Below are positions 18,589 through 27,544 of a DNA stretch of 64,000 nt, piece after piece. Below the pieces are notes generated by a model that did not search any database, was not told the DNA's origin, and saw nothing but the letters and a program-made list of their open reading frames with translations. Position numbers and translations under genes: made by a program. The stretch comes from JAFDBW01 sp963723355 (lineage in GTDB: Bacteria; Desulfobacterota; Desulfuromonadia; Desulfuromonadales; BM103), in NCBI GenBank assembly GCA_963723355.1, contig CAVRQQ010000020.1:48572-112571 (forward strand). The letters are read 5' to 3'. Within the stretch, counting starts at the first letter, position 1, and each line of letters opens with the position of its first letter.

Positions 18589-19002
18589 TCAGTGGAGTTT
18601 TTTGCCCGCCACCTGGACACGGATCAGGGCGCGCACCAGAGCAGCTTCCATGATCTTGAAATCCTTGTCCTCGCTGGAGAGTTTCTTAAGGGCCTCTTCA
18701 GCACGACCCAGGGCCGCCTTGGCACGTTCCACATCGATCTGGTCAGCCGGTTCGGCCGTTTCAACCAGCACGGTCATGACATTGTCTTCAACTTCCACGT
18801 AGCCCCAGTTGACGGCCACGTAAAAGGTCTGTCCATCCTGCTTGTAGGACAACTCTCCAACCTTCATGGTCGTCAAGAGAGAGGTATGGTCGGGCAACAC
18901 GCCAAACTCACCGATCGTGCCGGGAGCGGTCACTTCATCGACCTCTTCCGACAATACGCGCTTGTAGGGTGTGACCAGTTCCAGTTTAATCTTTTCTGCC
19001 AT
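18589..19002 (-). CDS. atpC: ATP synthase F1 epsilon subunit
   Basis: A 137-residue protein. The N-terminal beta-sandwich (KLELVTPYKRVLSEEVDEVT, GTIGEFGVLPDHTSLLTTM) and the C-terminal helical hairpin rich in Ala/Glu/Lys (ERAKAALGRAEEALKKL) are typical of epsilon, which couples the rotor and can inhibit ATP hydrolysis. Last gene of the atpF'FHAGDC operon, 33 bp after atpD; terminator downstream. Confidence 0.96.
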   Translation of the reverse strand: MAEKIKLELVTPYKRVLSEEVDEVTAPGTIGEFGVLPDHTSLLTTMKVGELSYKQDGQTFYVAVNWGYVEVEDNVMTVLVETAEPADQIDVERAKAALGRAEEALKKLSSEDKDFKIMEAALVRALIRVQVAGKKLH

Positions 19003-19035
19003 GCCTATTTATTCCTTTACTGCGGAATCGTCTGA

Positions 19036-20442
19036 TTAAGCGGCCAACTGCTTGGCTTTTTCCAGCGCTTCTTCCATGGTACCAACCAGGTAGAAGGCCT
19101 GCTCCGGGATATCATCGTACTTGCCGTCAACCAGGTCACGGAAGCCCCTGATGGTATCCTTGAGTTCCACGTACTTGCCTGGGGAGCCGGTGAAGGTCTC
19201 GGCAACGAAGAACGGCTGGGAGAGGAAGCGCTGGATCTTGCGGGCACGGGAAACGACCAGCTTGTCATCTTCGGAGAGCTCGTCCATACCGAGAATCGCG
19301 ATAATGTCCTGCAGGTCCTTGTAGCGCTGCAGCACGAACTGGACGTCACGTGCGCACTTGTAATGCTCTGCACCAACAACCTGCGGATCAAGAATCCGAC
19401 TGGTGGAGTCGAGCGGGTCAACCGCGGGGTAGATGCCGAGCTCGGCAATCTGACGGGACAGAACCGTGGTTGCGTCGAGGTGGGCAAACGCGGTAGCCGG
19501 TGCGGGGTCGGTCAAGTCGTCGGCAGGGACGTAGATCGCCTGGACCGAAGTGATCGAACCTTTGCTGGTCGTCGTGATACGTTCCTGCAGCTCACCCATC
19601 TCGGTGGCCAGGGTAGGCTGATAACCGACGGCCGAAGGGATACGACCGAGCAACGCCGAAACCTCGGAACCGGCCTGGGTAAAGCGGAAGATATTATCAA
19701 CGAAGAGCAGCACGTCCTGGCCTTCCTCATCACGGAAGTATTCAGCAACCGTCAGCGCCGAAAGAGCAACCCGGGCACGAGCGCCTGGAGGCTCATTCAT
19801 CTGGCCATAAACCAGGGCGGCCTTGTCGAGAACGCCGGAATCCTTCATCTCGTGCCAGAGGTCATTACCCTCACGGGTACGCTCACCAACGCCGGCGAAG
19901 ACCGAGTAGCCGCCGTGCTGCTTGGCGATGTTATTGATCAGTTCCATGATCAGAACGGTCTTGCCAACACCGGCGCCGCCGAACAGGCCGATCTTGCCGC
20001 CACGGGCATAAGGCGCGAGCAAGTCAACAACCTTGATGCCGGTTTCAAAAGCTTCAACCTTGGTTGACTGGTCAACGAATTCCGGGGCAGGGCGATGGAT
20101 ACCCCATTCCTTGTCAGCCCCGATCGGACCGGCTTCGTCAACCGGCTCACCAACCACGTTCATGATCCGGCCGAGGGTCTTGGGACCAACCGGCATGGCA
20201 ATCTGCTTGCCGGTATCGAGTACGTCCTGACCACGAACCAGACCGTCGGTAGCGTCCATGGCAATGGCCCGCACGGTATTTTCACCCAGATGCTGGGCGA
20301 CTTCCAGGACCAGGTTCCACTCCCGATCGTCAATCGCCGGGTTGGACACCTTAAGCGCGTGATAGATCTCGGGAAGCTTGCCGGCTTCAAATTCGACGTC
20401 GACAACCGGGCCGATGACCTGTGTAATGCGTCCTTTATTCAT
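19036..20442 (-). CDS. atpD: ATP synthase F1 beta subunit
   Basis: A 468-residue catalytic subunit, intact. P-loop GGAGVGKTVLI, catalytic Glu region GERTREGNDL, VYGQMNEPPGARARVAL, and FVDNIFRFTQAGSEVSALLGRIPSAVGYQPTLA-type sequence (signature PSAVGYQPTL) are all present. The start is set at 20442 (MNKGRITQVIGPVVDVEF) because GGAGG lies 11 bases upstream; an in-frame ATG at 20460 overlaps that ribosome site. It catalyses ATP synthesis at the alpha/beta interfaces. Confidence 0.98.
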   Translation of the reverse strand: MNKGRITQVIGPVVDVEFEAGKLPEIYHALKVSNPAIDDREWNLVLEVAQHLGENTVRAIAMDATDGLVRGQDVLDTGKQIAMPVGPKTLGRIMNVVGEPVDEAGPIGADKEWGIHRPAPEFVDQSTKVEAFETGIKVVDLLAPYARGGKIGLFGGAGVGKTVLIMELINNIAKQHGGYSVFAGVGERTREGNDLWHEMKDSGVLDKAALVYGQMNEPPGARARVALSALTVAEYFRDEEGQDVLLFVDNIFRFTQAGSEVSALLGRIPSAVGYQPTLATEMGELQERITTTSKGSITSVQAIYVPADDLTDPAPATAFAHLDATTVLSRQIAELGIYPAVDPLDSTSRILDPQVVGAEHYKCARDVQFVLQRYKDLQDIIAILGMDELSEDDKLVVSRARKIQRFLSQPFFVAETFTGSPGKYVELKDTIRGFRDLVDGKYDDIPEQAFYLVGTMEEALEKAKQLAA

Positions 20443-20509
20443 GATGAACCGTTCCTCCATTCTGCCACCCGGATCCGAGTGGGGTGTTCATATATAAGTC
20501 GTTGGAAAC

Positions 20510-21386
<877 letters not shown>

Positions 21387-21411
21387 CTGTTCTTACCCGA
21401 TCGTTGCGTTA

Positions 21412-22920
21412 TTAAACGACAAACTGGCCCTTGAATTCATCGAGAGCGGCCTTGATCTTGCCTTCCAGCTCGTCATCGATGGCTTTCTTTTCGGCAAGCG
21501 TGGCAAGCACGTCAGCGTGGCTGCTTTCCATGAAGGAAATCATTTCCTGCTCGTAACGCTGGATCTCCGACGTTTCATATTCATCGACGTAGCCATTGTT
21601 GGCAGCAAAGATCGAGATAACCTGCTTCTCGATCGGCAGCGGCACATACTGGCCCTGCTTGAGAATCTCAACCAGGCGGGCACCACGATTCAGCTGGCGT
21701 TGGGTGGCGGCATCCAGGTCGGAACCGAACTGGGCAAAGGCGGCCATCTCACGATACTGGGCAAGAGCCAGGCGCAAGGTACCGGCAACCTGCTTCATCG
21801 CCTTGACCTGGGCCGAGCCACCAACACGGGAAACCGACAGGCCGACGTTGATCGCCGGACGCACACCTGAGTAGAACAGGTCGGTTTCGAGGAAGATCTG
21901 ACCGTCGGTGATCGAGATAACGTTGGTCGGGATATATGCGGAAACGTCACCGGCCTGGGTTTCGATGATCGGCAGCGCGGTCAGTGAACCGGCGCCTTCT
22001 GCATCGTTGAGCTTGGCGGCACGTTCGAGCAAACGGCTATGCAGGTAGAAGACGTCACCAGGGTAGGCTTCACGACCCGGTGGACGACGCAGCAACAGTG
22101 AGAGCTGGCGATAGGCAACTGCCTGCTTGGAAAGATCATCATAGATAATCAGGGCATGCTTGCCGTTGTCACGGAAGAACTCGCCCATGGTGACACCCGT
22201 GTAAGGGGAGATGAACTGCAGCGGAGCCGGCTCGGAAGCAGAGGCGGAAACGACGATGGTGTAATCCATGGCACCGGTCTGTTTGAGCCTGTCAACCACC
22301 TGGGCCACCGTCGAGCGTTTCTGGCCGATGGCGACATAGATGCAGATCATGTTCTGCCCTTTTTGGTTGATGATGGCATCTATTGCAACGGCAGTCTTGC
22401 CGGTCTGACGGTCACCGATGATCAGCTCACGCTGACCGCGACCGATCGGAACCATCGAGTCAATTGCCTTGAGGCCGGTCTGCATCGGCTCATGAACCGA
22501 TTTACGCGAGACGATACCAGGGGCCTTGATTTCGACCTGACTGTATGTATCGGTCTTGATCTCACCCTGGCCGTCGATCGGAATACCGATGCCGTTGACC
22601 ACGCGGCCGATCAGCGCTTCGCCGACCGGAACCTGGACGATACGCTCGGTACGCTTGACCGTGTCGCCTTCCTTGATGTGCTCGTAATCACCGAGGATCG
22701 CGGCACCAACGTTGTCCTCCTCGAGGTTGAGGACCATGCCCATGGTGTTGCCCGGGAACTCCAGCAACTCACCGGCCATTGCTTTGTCCAGCCCATGGAT
22801 ACGGGCGATACCGTCACCAATCGAGATGATTGTTCCGGTTTCGCTGACTTCGACTTCACGACCGAAGCTTTCGATCTGCTTCTTGATAATCGCGCTGATT
22901 TCTTCTGCTCTGATTTGCAT
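21412..22920 (-). CDS. atpA: ATP synthase F1 alpha subunit
   Basis: A 502-residue intact protein. It starts MQIRAEEISAIIKKQIESF. The P-loop is GDRQTGKTAVAID, and the family sequences PGREAYPGDVFYLHSRLLERA and SITDGQIFLETDLFYSGVRPA carry the alpha/beta signature (PAINVGLSVSRVGGSAQ with the Arg finger). It binds non-catalytic nucleotide and completes the catalytic site with beta. It is 13 bp after atpH. Confidence 0.98.
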   Translation of the reverse strand: MQIRAEEISAIIKKQIESFGREVEVSETGTIISIGDGIARIHGLDKAMAGELLEFPGNTMGMVLNLEEDNVGAAILGDYEHIKEGDTVKRTERIVQVPVGEALIGRVVNGIGIPIDGQGEIKTDTYSQVEIKAPGIVSRKSVHEPMQTGLKAIDSMVPIGRGQRELIIGDRQTGKTAVAIDAIINQKGQNMICIYVAIGQKRSTVAQVVDRLKQTGAMDYTIVVSASASEPAPLQFISPYTGVTMGEFFRDNGKHALIIYDDLSKQAVAYRQLSLLLRRPPGREAYPGDVFYLHSRLLERAAKLNDAEGAGSLTALPIIETQAGDVSAYIPTNVISITDGQIFLETDLFYSGVRPAINVGLSVSRVGGSAQVKAMKQVAGTLRLALAQYREMAAFAQFGSDLDAATQRQLNRGARLVEILKQGQYVPLPIEKQVISIFAANNGYVDEYETSEIQRYEQEMISFMESSHADVLATLAEKKAIDDELEGKIKAALDEFKGQFVV

Positions 22921-22933
22921 TGTTACGACCTCG

Positions 22934-23476
22934 TCACCCCTTCGTTAAGGATTCTTCGATTCGTTTAAGTTGTGTTTTGACACAGCCATCAAACAGGCGA
23001 CCGGCAATCTCAGCCTGAAGCCCACCGATCAAATCGGCATCGACTTCAACACTAACGGCAACCTGTTTTCCGGTCTGTTTTTCAAGACTGGCGGCAATCG
23101 CCTGCTGCTGAACATCATCCAGATCAACGGCTGACATGATCTTGGCACTCAGAATGCCGGACAGTTCATCTGCGAGACGACGATAATTCTCTTCAATTTG
23201 GCCAAGGTAGCAGATCCGACCCTTGTTCAGGAGCAGGCCAAGAAACTTGGACATCCCTTCGGAAAGTTCCATGGCCTTGCAGAGGTCTGTGAGCATGGCT
23301 TGCTTCTTGACGAGGTCAAGAGTGGGGCTGACGAGCAGCTGACGCAAAAGTTCTTCCTGGGCCAGGACATCCTTGACCTGGACCAGCTCGTCGCCGTAGC
23401 TCTCTACCGCCTTGTGTTCCACGCCGAGTTCAACCAATGCCTTGGCGTACCTTCTGGAAAGGGCACTGACGCTCAA
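22934..23476 (-). CDS. atpH: ATP synthase delta subunit
   Basis: A 180-residue protein. SVSALSRRYAKALVELGVEH at the N-terminus, NKGRICYLGQIEENYRRLAD in the middle and VEVDADLIGGLQAEIAGRLFDGCVKTQLKRI at the end (the last ending the OSCP/delta signature around IGG) identify it. It links the peripheral stalk to the top of F1. The ATG overlaps the atpF stop by 4 nt, so translational coupling is likely. Confidence 0.95.
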   Translation of the reverse strand: MSVSALSRRYAKALVELGVEHKAVESYGDELVQVKDVLAQEELLRQLLVSPTLDLVKKQAMLTDLCKAMELSEGMSKFLGLLLNKGRICYLGQIEENYRRLADELSGILSAKIMSAVDLDDVQQQAIAASLEKQTGKQVAVSVEVDADLIGGLQAEIAGRLFDGCVKTQLKRIEESLTKG

Positions 23477-24057
23477 TGGAGTTCTCCCATTTTCTGCATG
23501 TATTCTTCGACCAGACGCTTCTGGTCATCAGCGGAGACCTGCTTCTTCAGCATATCCTCTGCCAGTTCCACGGCCAGCCTTGACGCCTCTTCACGCAACT
23601 CTATGCGCGCCTTGGCAACCACACCGGCAGCCTTGTTGTCGGCTTCCCGCTCTATCTTGTCTGCCATATCTTTGGCAGCAGCGATAATTTTGTCACGCTC
23701 CACTTCGCCTTCTCGACGAATCGCCTCGGTGATCCCGGCAATCTCTTCGGTCGCTTTGGCCAGCTTCTCACTGTATTCCTTATGCTTTGCTTCGGCAGCG
23801 GCTTTGGCTGCCTCAGCATCAGCAAGGGTTTTTTCAATCTCTTCAGTGCGCCCCTTGAGACCCTTGCGGATCGGCTTGGTCACAAAGTAGGCGAGTAAAC
23901 CCGCCATCAGAGCAAAGTTGAAACAGCGGTAGATAAAATCCTTAAGGACTGCGCCGCTGTCAGCATGTCCGCCGCCACCGGCAGCAAAAGCTGCAACCGG
24001 GGCCAGGATAAAGAGACAAAGGAGAAGGGCTCTATAGATATATATGTTGCGCTTCAT
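23473..24057 (-). CDS. atpF: ATP synthase F0 subunit b
   Basis: A 194-residue protein. The N-terminus carries a signal-like hydrophobic stretch (ALLLCLFILAPVAAFAA) followed by the membrane anchor FNFALMAGLLAYFVTKPIRK, then a long Glu/Lys/Ala-rich coiled coil that forms the peripheral stalk. The extra N-terminal hydrophobic segment is common in b subunits of deltaproteobacteria. Its start overlaps the end of the b' gene by 1 nt and its stop overlaps atpH. The F0 genes atpB and atpE are not in this window and must be elsewhere. Confidence 0.93.
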   Translation of the reverse strand: MKRNIYIYRALLLCLFILAPVAAFAAGGGGHADSGAVLKDFIYRCFNFALMAGLLAYFVTKPIRKGLKGRTEEIEKTLADAEAAKAAAEAKHKEYSEKLAKATEEIAGITEAIRREGEVERDKIIAAAKDMADKIEREADNKAAGVVAKARIELREEASRLAVELAEDMLKKQVSADDQKRLVEEYMQKMGELH

Positions 24058-24482
24058 CAGATGGCCCTCCCCAGAACCTTGCCGGCAATCTCCCTGGCCA
24101 GGGCCTCGGTCTCATTGCGCAGGGCCTGGCGTGCAGTGCCAGCCTCTTCCTGAATCTGTTCCTTGATGGTTTGCAGTTTTTCCGCAGCCGTCTGGTTCGC
24201 TGCACCAAGGATACGGGCTTCTTCTTCCTGTCCGGCCTTGCGCAAGGTCGCACGTTCCTGGGCGCCCTGCAGACGAGCTTCCTGAAGCTGGGCCTCGTAG
24301 CGGGCAATTTGCGCCTGCACCTGTTCGTCGATGTCATGAACTTTGGCTTTGGAGCTCTCTATCGCCTCCCTGCGTGCCTGCAAAGCGGCCCGTAAAGGTT
24401 TGAACAGGAGAGCGTTCAGCACAACCATCAGGATCATGAAGTTGGCAAACTGCAGGAACAGTGTCCAGTCTAGCTTGATCAC
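24057..24482 (-). CDS. ATP synthase F0 subunit b' (second b-type subunit)
   Basis: A 141-residue protein. MIKLDWTLFLQFANFMILMV, VLNALLFKPLRAALQARREA and the following coiled coil are typical of b'/AtpX-type subunits found in organisms with heterodimeric b/b' peripheral stalks. It is the first gene of the operon b'-b-delta-alpha-gamma-beta-epsilon. A palindrome matching the GntR operator is centred 47 bp upstream of the start, and the bactofilin terminator lies beyond it. Confidence 0.93.
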   Translation of the reverse strand: MIKLDWTLFLQFANFMILMVVLNALLFKPLRAALQARREAIESSKAKVHDIDEQVQAQIARYEAQLQEARLQGAQERATLRKAGQEEEARILGAANQTAAEKLQTIKEQIQEEAGTARQALRNETEALAREIAGKVLGRAI

Positions 24483-24521
24483 CGTTTTACCTCATTTGTG
24501 TTAGCGCCAGGTTGGCACGTC

Positions 24522-24536
24522 GGTATACTGTATACA
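24522..24536. promoter_or_regulatory. Palindrome upstream of the ATP synthase operon, matching the gntR operator
   Basis: GGTATAC-T-GTATACA, identical at 14 of 15 positions to the perfect palindrome at 14715-14729 in front of gntR. It lies 40-54 bp upstream of the atpF' start, where a repressor could block the promoter. Confidence 0.55.
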
Positions 24537-24551
24537 ATCTTAGAGACGGTT

Positions 24552-24577
24552 AAAAAAGGCCCTGACCCCCGGGGCCA
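24552..24577 (-). terminator. Terminator after the rsmG-parAB-bactofilin transcription unit
   Basis: GGCCC/GGGCC stem with flanking pairs, read leftward and followed by TTTTTT on the minus strand. It lies 75 bp beyond the bactofilin stop and just upstream of the ATP synthase promoter region. Confidence 0.65.
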
Positions 24578-24652
24578 AAGCAGGAGACAACTACCATAGC
24601 ACCCTGATCATGTCAAGGGTCTTTTCGCAAAAAACACTCATCCATCCGCGGA

Positions 24653-25078
24653 TTAAATTATTTCTTGGCCGCTTCCTCGGCAGGCTTTACAGCGCTTGGC
24701 GATTTCACCGGTCGTCATGGTGATCGTCCCATTCAGCAAAACGCCATCCTCCACGGAGAGGGCCGGCGTTTCAATTGTGCCATCGACACTGGCGGGCGCA
24801 CGCAGCTCCACGCGACTCTTTGCCTTGATGTTGCCCTTGAATTTCCCGCTCAAGATCAGCGTACCAACCTGGACATCAGCCTGGATGTCGGCACTTTCGC
24901 CAACGATCAGGGTGTCGTGGGAGGTCACTTCACCACGGAAAGCACCGTCCAGACGCACGATTTCGTTGAACACCAGCTTACCTTCAAACTGGCTGCCGGG
25001 GCCGAGAAAGGCCTTGATCTCACTCTTTTCTATCGGGGTCTCTTTGCGCATCGGTTCTTTTTCCTTCTTCTTGAACAT
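24653..25078 (-). CDS. Bactofilin-family cytoskeletal protein
   Basis: 141 residues as read. The core is a right-handed beta-helix with regular repeats: FLGPGSQFEGKLVFNEIVRL, GAFRGEVTSHDTLIVGESAD, VGTLILSGKFKGNIKAKSRV and GTIETPALSVEDGVLLNGTI, the DUF583/bactofilin pattern. Bactofilins polymerise without nucleotide and place cell-wall or chromosome-segregation proteins; the position directly after parAB suits the latter, as reported for other bacteria. The Cys-rich end (KRCKACRGSGQEII) is odd. One frame over gives VKSPSAVKPAEEAAKK ending at 24658, a more natural tail, so one extra base near 24710 is suspected. Confidence 0.88.
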   Translation of the reverse strand: MFKKKEKEPMRKETPIEKSEIKAFLGPGSQFEGKLVFNEIVRLDGAFRGEVTSHDTLIVGESADIQADVQVGTLILSGKFKGNIKAKSRVELRAPASVDGTIETPALSVEDGVLLNGTITMTTGEIAKRCKACRGSGQEII

Positions 25079-25124
25079 CGGTTCTGTTTCCTGGGTTATT
25101 TGGCTTAAACATCTGAACTTTATA

Positions 25125-25982
25125 TTATCTTCTTTCGAAGAGCTCCAGCAAACGCTCGAACTCTTCTGCGGAATAATAGCTGATTTCGATCTTGCCGCCT
25201 TTGCCGCCACGCGCCTGTGGCAGGATATTGACCTTGGTGCCGAGACAACGCTGCAGGCGTGCTGCGAGGTCGGCCAACTCCGGGTCAATCCGGGTCCTGC
25301 GCGGGGTGGGCTTACCTGTGCTCCCTTTGAGTTTTTTAACCAGGGCTTCGGTCTGGCGAACAGAAAACTGCTTGCGGACCACCTGATCGCGGGCCTCCTT
25401 GATACGTGCAGCACCATCCAGCGACAGGAGCGCCCGGGCGTGCCCCATACTCAGTTGGCCATCGATCACATCCTGCTGGATCTCCCTGGGCAGGCGCAGC
25501 AGGCGCAACGCATTGGCGACCGTTGGCCGTTCCCGGCCGACCCGCCTGGCAACTTCCTCCTGGGAGAGGTCAAAATTGCTCATCAGGTGACGATAGGCTT
25601 CGGCTTCTTCGATCGGGTTGAGATCTTCACGCTGGATATTCTCGATCAGGGCCATTTCCAGGGCCCAATCCTCAGAGACATCCTGGATAACCACCGGAAC
25701 TTCCTTGAGACCGGCCTTTTGTGCCGCACGCCAGCGCCGCTCACCAGCTATGATCTGGTAATGATCATCGGTATGACGGACCACCAAGGGCTGGATGACG
25801 CCCTTCTCGCGGATCGAAGCGACCAACTCTGCCATCTTGGCATCGTTGAAGGTTTTGCGTGGCTGCTGGTGATGCGGTTTCAGTTCTTCGACCGGGCAGA
25901 CGAAATACTTGTGGCGACCGTCCTGGGAAGCTGATGTGAGAAGGGCGCCGATGCCTTTGCCGAGTGCGGGTCGTTTGGCCAT
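25125..25982 (-). CDS. parB: Chromosome partitioning protein ParB
   Basis: A 285-residue protein. The N-terminal MAKRPALGKGIGALL is typical, followed by the CTPase/ParB-N domain with ENIQREDLNPIEEA and AGERRWRAAQKAGL (GERRxRA), a helix-turn-helix region (SQEEVARRVGRERPTVANAL, RLLRLP) and a C-terminal dimer domain. ParB loads on parS sites and spreads as a CTP-dependent clamp (family knowledge). Two parS sites lie 3.5 kb away at 29430-29483. The gene is 8 bp after parA. Confidence 0.97.
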   Translation of the reverse strand: MAKRPALGKGIGALLTSASQDGRHKYFVCPVEELKPHHQQPRKTFNDAKMAELVASIREKGVIQPLVVRHTDDHYQIIAGERRWRAAQKAGLKEVPVVIQDVSEDWALEMALIENIQREDLNPIEEAEAYRHLMSNFDLSQEEVARRVGRERPTVANALRLLRLPREIQQDVIDGQLSMGHARALLSLDGAARIKEARDQVVRKQFSVRQTEALVKKLKGSTGKPTPRRTRIDPELADLAARLQRCLGTKVNILPQARGGKGGKIEISYYSAEEFERLLELFERR

Positions 25983-25990
25983 GCTGGTTG

Positions 25991-26752
25991 CTACTCCATA
26001 CGGATAATTTCGCGCGCCAGTTCCAGATAAGCTGCCGCTCCCCGCGAGGAAATATCGTAGAGCAGGGCGGGCAAACCGTGGCTGGGTGCTTCAGAAAGGC
26101 GCACGTTGCGCGGGATCATTGTTTCGAAGACCTGGGCGGCAAAATGTTCGCGGATCTCCTCGCAGACCTGATGCGACAGGTTGTTGCGCGCATCGAACAT
26201 TGTCAGGAGAATACCGTGGATCATCAGGGCCGGGTTCAGTTCACGCTGAATCAGGCGTATCGTATTGATCAGCTGACTCAGCCCCTCCATGGCGTAATAC
26301 TCGCACTGCAGGGGGATCAGGACGCTGTTCGCAGCGGTCAGGGCATTGATCGTTAACAGTCCAAGCGAGGGGGGGCAGTCGATCAGGACATAGTCGTACT
26401 GGTCTGTCACCGCCGCCAGGGCCAGTTTGAGTTTGTTCTCCCGCGCCAGAGCCGAGATCAACTCAACTTCGGCACCTATCAAATCAGGATTTGATGGGAG
26501 CAGGCGGAGCAGGTCAAGGCCGGTGGTCTGGAGCACCTGGTCTGCAGAAACCTCGCCGATCAGGGCATGATAGACGGTCTTTTCCATGCTGTGCGGATCA
26601 ACCCCGACACCACTGGTGGCATTGGCCTGGGGATCGAGATCAACCAGCAGGGTACGCTTCTCGGCAACGGCCAGTGATGCGGCAAGATTGACTGCCGTCG
26701 TGGTCTTGCCGACGCCGCCCTTTTGATTGGCGATGGCGATTACCTGGGCCAT
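25991..26752 (-). CDS. parA: Chromosome partitioning ATPase ParA (Soj)
   Basis: A 253-residue protein with the deviant Walker A KGGVGKTTTAVNLAASLA (residues 11-28), Walker A' LLVDLDPQANATSG, Walker B YVLIDCPPSLGLLT, and the C-terminal PRNVRLSEAPSHGLP typical of chromosomal Soj. It acts with ParB to segregate origins. It starts at 26752; the 118 bp before it (26753-26870) contain nothing recognisable. Confidence 0.97.
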   Translation of the reverse strand: MAQVIAIANQKGGVGKTTTAVNLAASLAVAEKRTLLVDLDPQANATSGVGVDPHSMEKTVYHALIGEVSADQVLQTTGLDLLRLLPSNPDLIGAEVELISALARENKLKLALAAVTDQYDYVLIDCPPSLGLLTINALTAANSVLIPLQCEYYAMEGLSQLINTIRLIQRELNPALMIHGILLTMFDARNNLSHQVCEEIREHFAAQVFETMIPRNVRLSEAPSHGLPALLYDISSRGAAAYLELAREIIRME

Positions 26753-26870
26753 GCCTGCATGTCTCCTTGGGGTGAGTTTTTCGAGTCGCTCAGACTAACA
26801 TAAGCACCTGGTTCTGCAAAGAAAATTTGCCCCGACCCAGTAAAACACAAGATATAGATATCACCTTTTC

Positions 26871-27536
26871 TTAAAACACAATATGTGGTGGAAATACTAC
26901 GAATATTCCATCTCGATCAGGCAGCGGACCGCACCCGATACGGGGAGCTTCAAACGGTGCAGATGTAACCGACCAGCCTGTGTCCTGCAACTGCTCTCCG
27001 AGCCCGACAAGCTCCTTGTCGCCATCGGGCCCCTTCATCGCCAGCAGTCGACCTCCGGGAGCCAGAAAGGGCCTGGCCATTACCAGTAACTCTTCGAGAG
27101 AACACAGGGCCCGTGCGGTAACGATATCGAACCCCTTGCAATAATCCGGGTGATCGACCAGCGATTCGATACGGTCATGCAGCGCGGTAAATCCGTCGAG
27201 ACCGAACGCCCTGGCAATATGGCGCTGGAAATCGATCTTTTTACCGACCGCGTCGACAGAGACTATTTCGAGATCAGGGCGGGCAATCTTCAACGGCAAC
27301 GCCGGAAACCCGGCTCCAGAGCCGATATCGAGCAGGCGTTCGGTGCGGCCGATAAAGGGCAGGAGGGTCAGGGAATCGACCAGGTGCTTTTCCAGGATTT
27401 CGTCGCGCTCGATAATCGCCGTCAGGTTGCGGCGGCGATTCCAGCGCAGCAGTTCATCAACCAGCCTCTCCAGGTGCACAATCGCTTCAGGCGCGACTTC
27501 AAGACCAAGATCGTCCAACGCCTCCAACAAACCCAT
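26871..27536 (-). CDS. rsmG: 16S rRNA (guanine-527-N7) methyltransferase
   Basis: A 221-residue protein. WNRRRNLTAIIERDEILEKH, HLVDSLTLLPFI and the SAM-binding LLDIGSGAGFPALPLKIARP are the RsmG (GidB) signatures, followed by VTARALCSLEELL. It methylates G527 of 16S rRNA. It sits 8 bp after mnmG, the classic gidA-gidB arrangement, and is followed by parAB. Confidence 0.96.
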   Translation of the reverse strand: MGLLEALDDLGLEVAPEAIVHLERLVDELLRWNRRRNLTAIIERDEILEKHLVDSLTLLPFIGRTERLLDIGSGAGFPALPLKIARPDLEIVSVDAVGKKIDFQRHIARAFGLDGFTALHDRIESLVDHPDYCKGFDIVTARALCSLEELLVMARPFLAPGGRLLAMKGPDGDKELVGLGEQLQDTGWSVTSAPFEAPRIGCGPLPDRDGIFVVFPPHIVF

Positions 27537-27544
27537 AAAAGCCC

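Noticed and set aside
24696..25934. A 412-codon plus-strand open frame across bactofilin and parB
   Set aside because: Overlaps two clear minus-strand genes and their intergenic gap; no motifs and no ribosome site.
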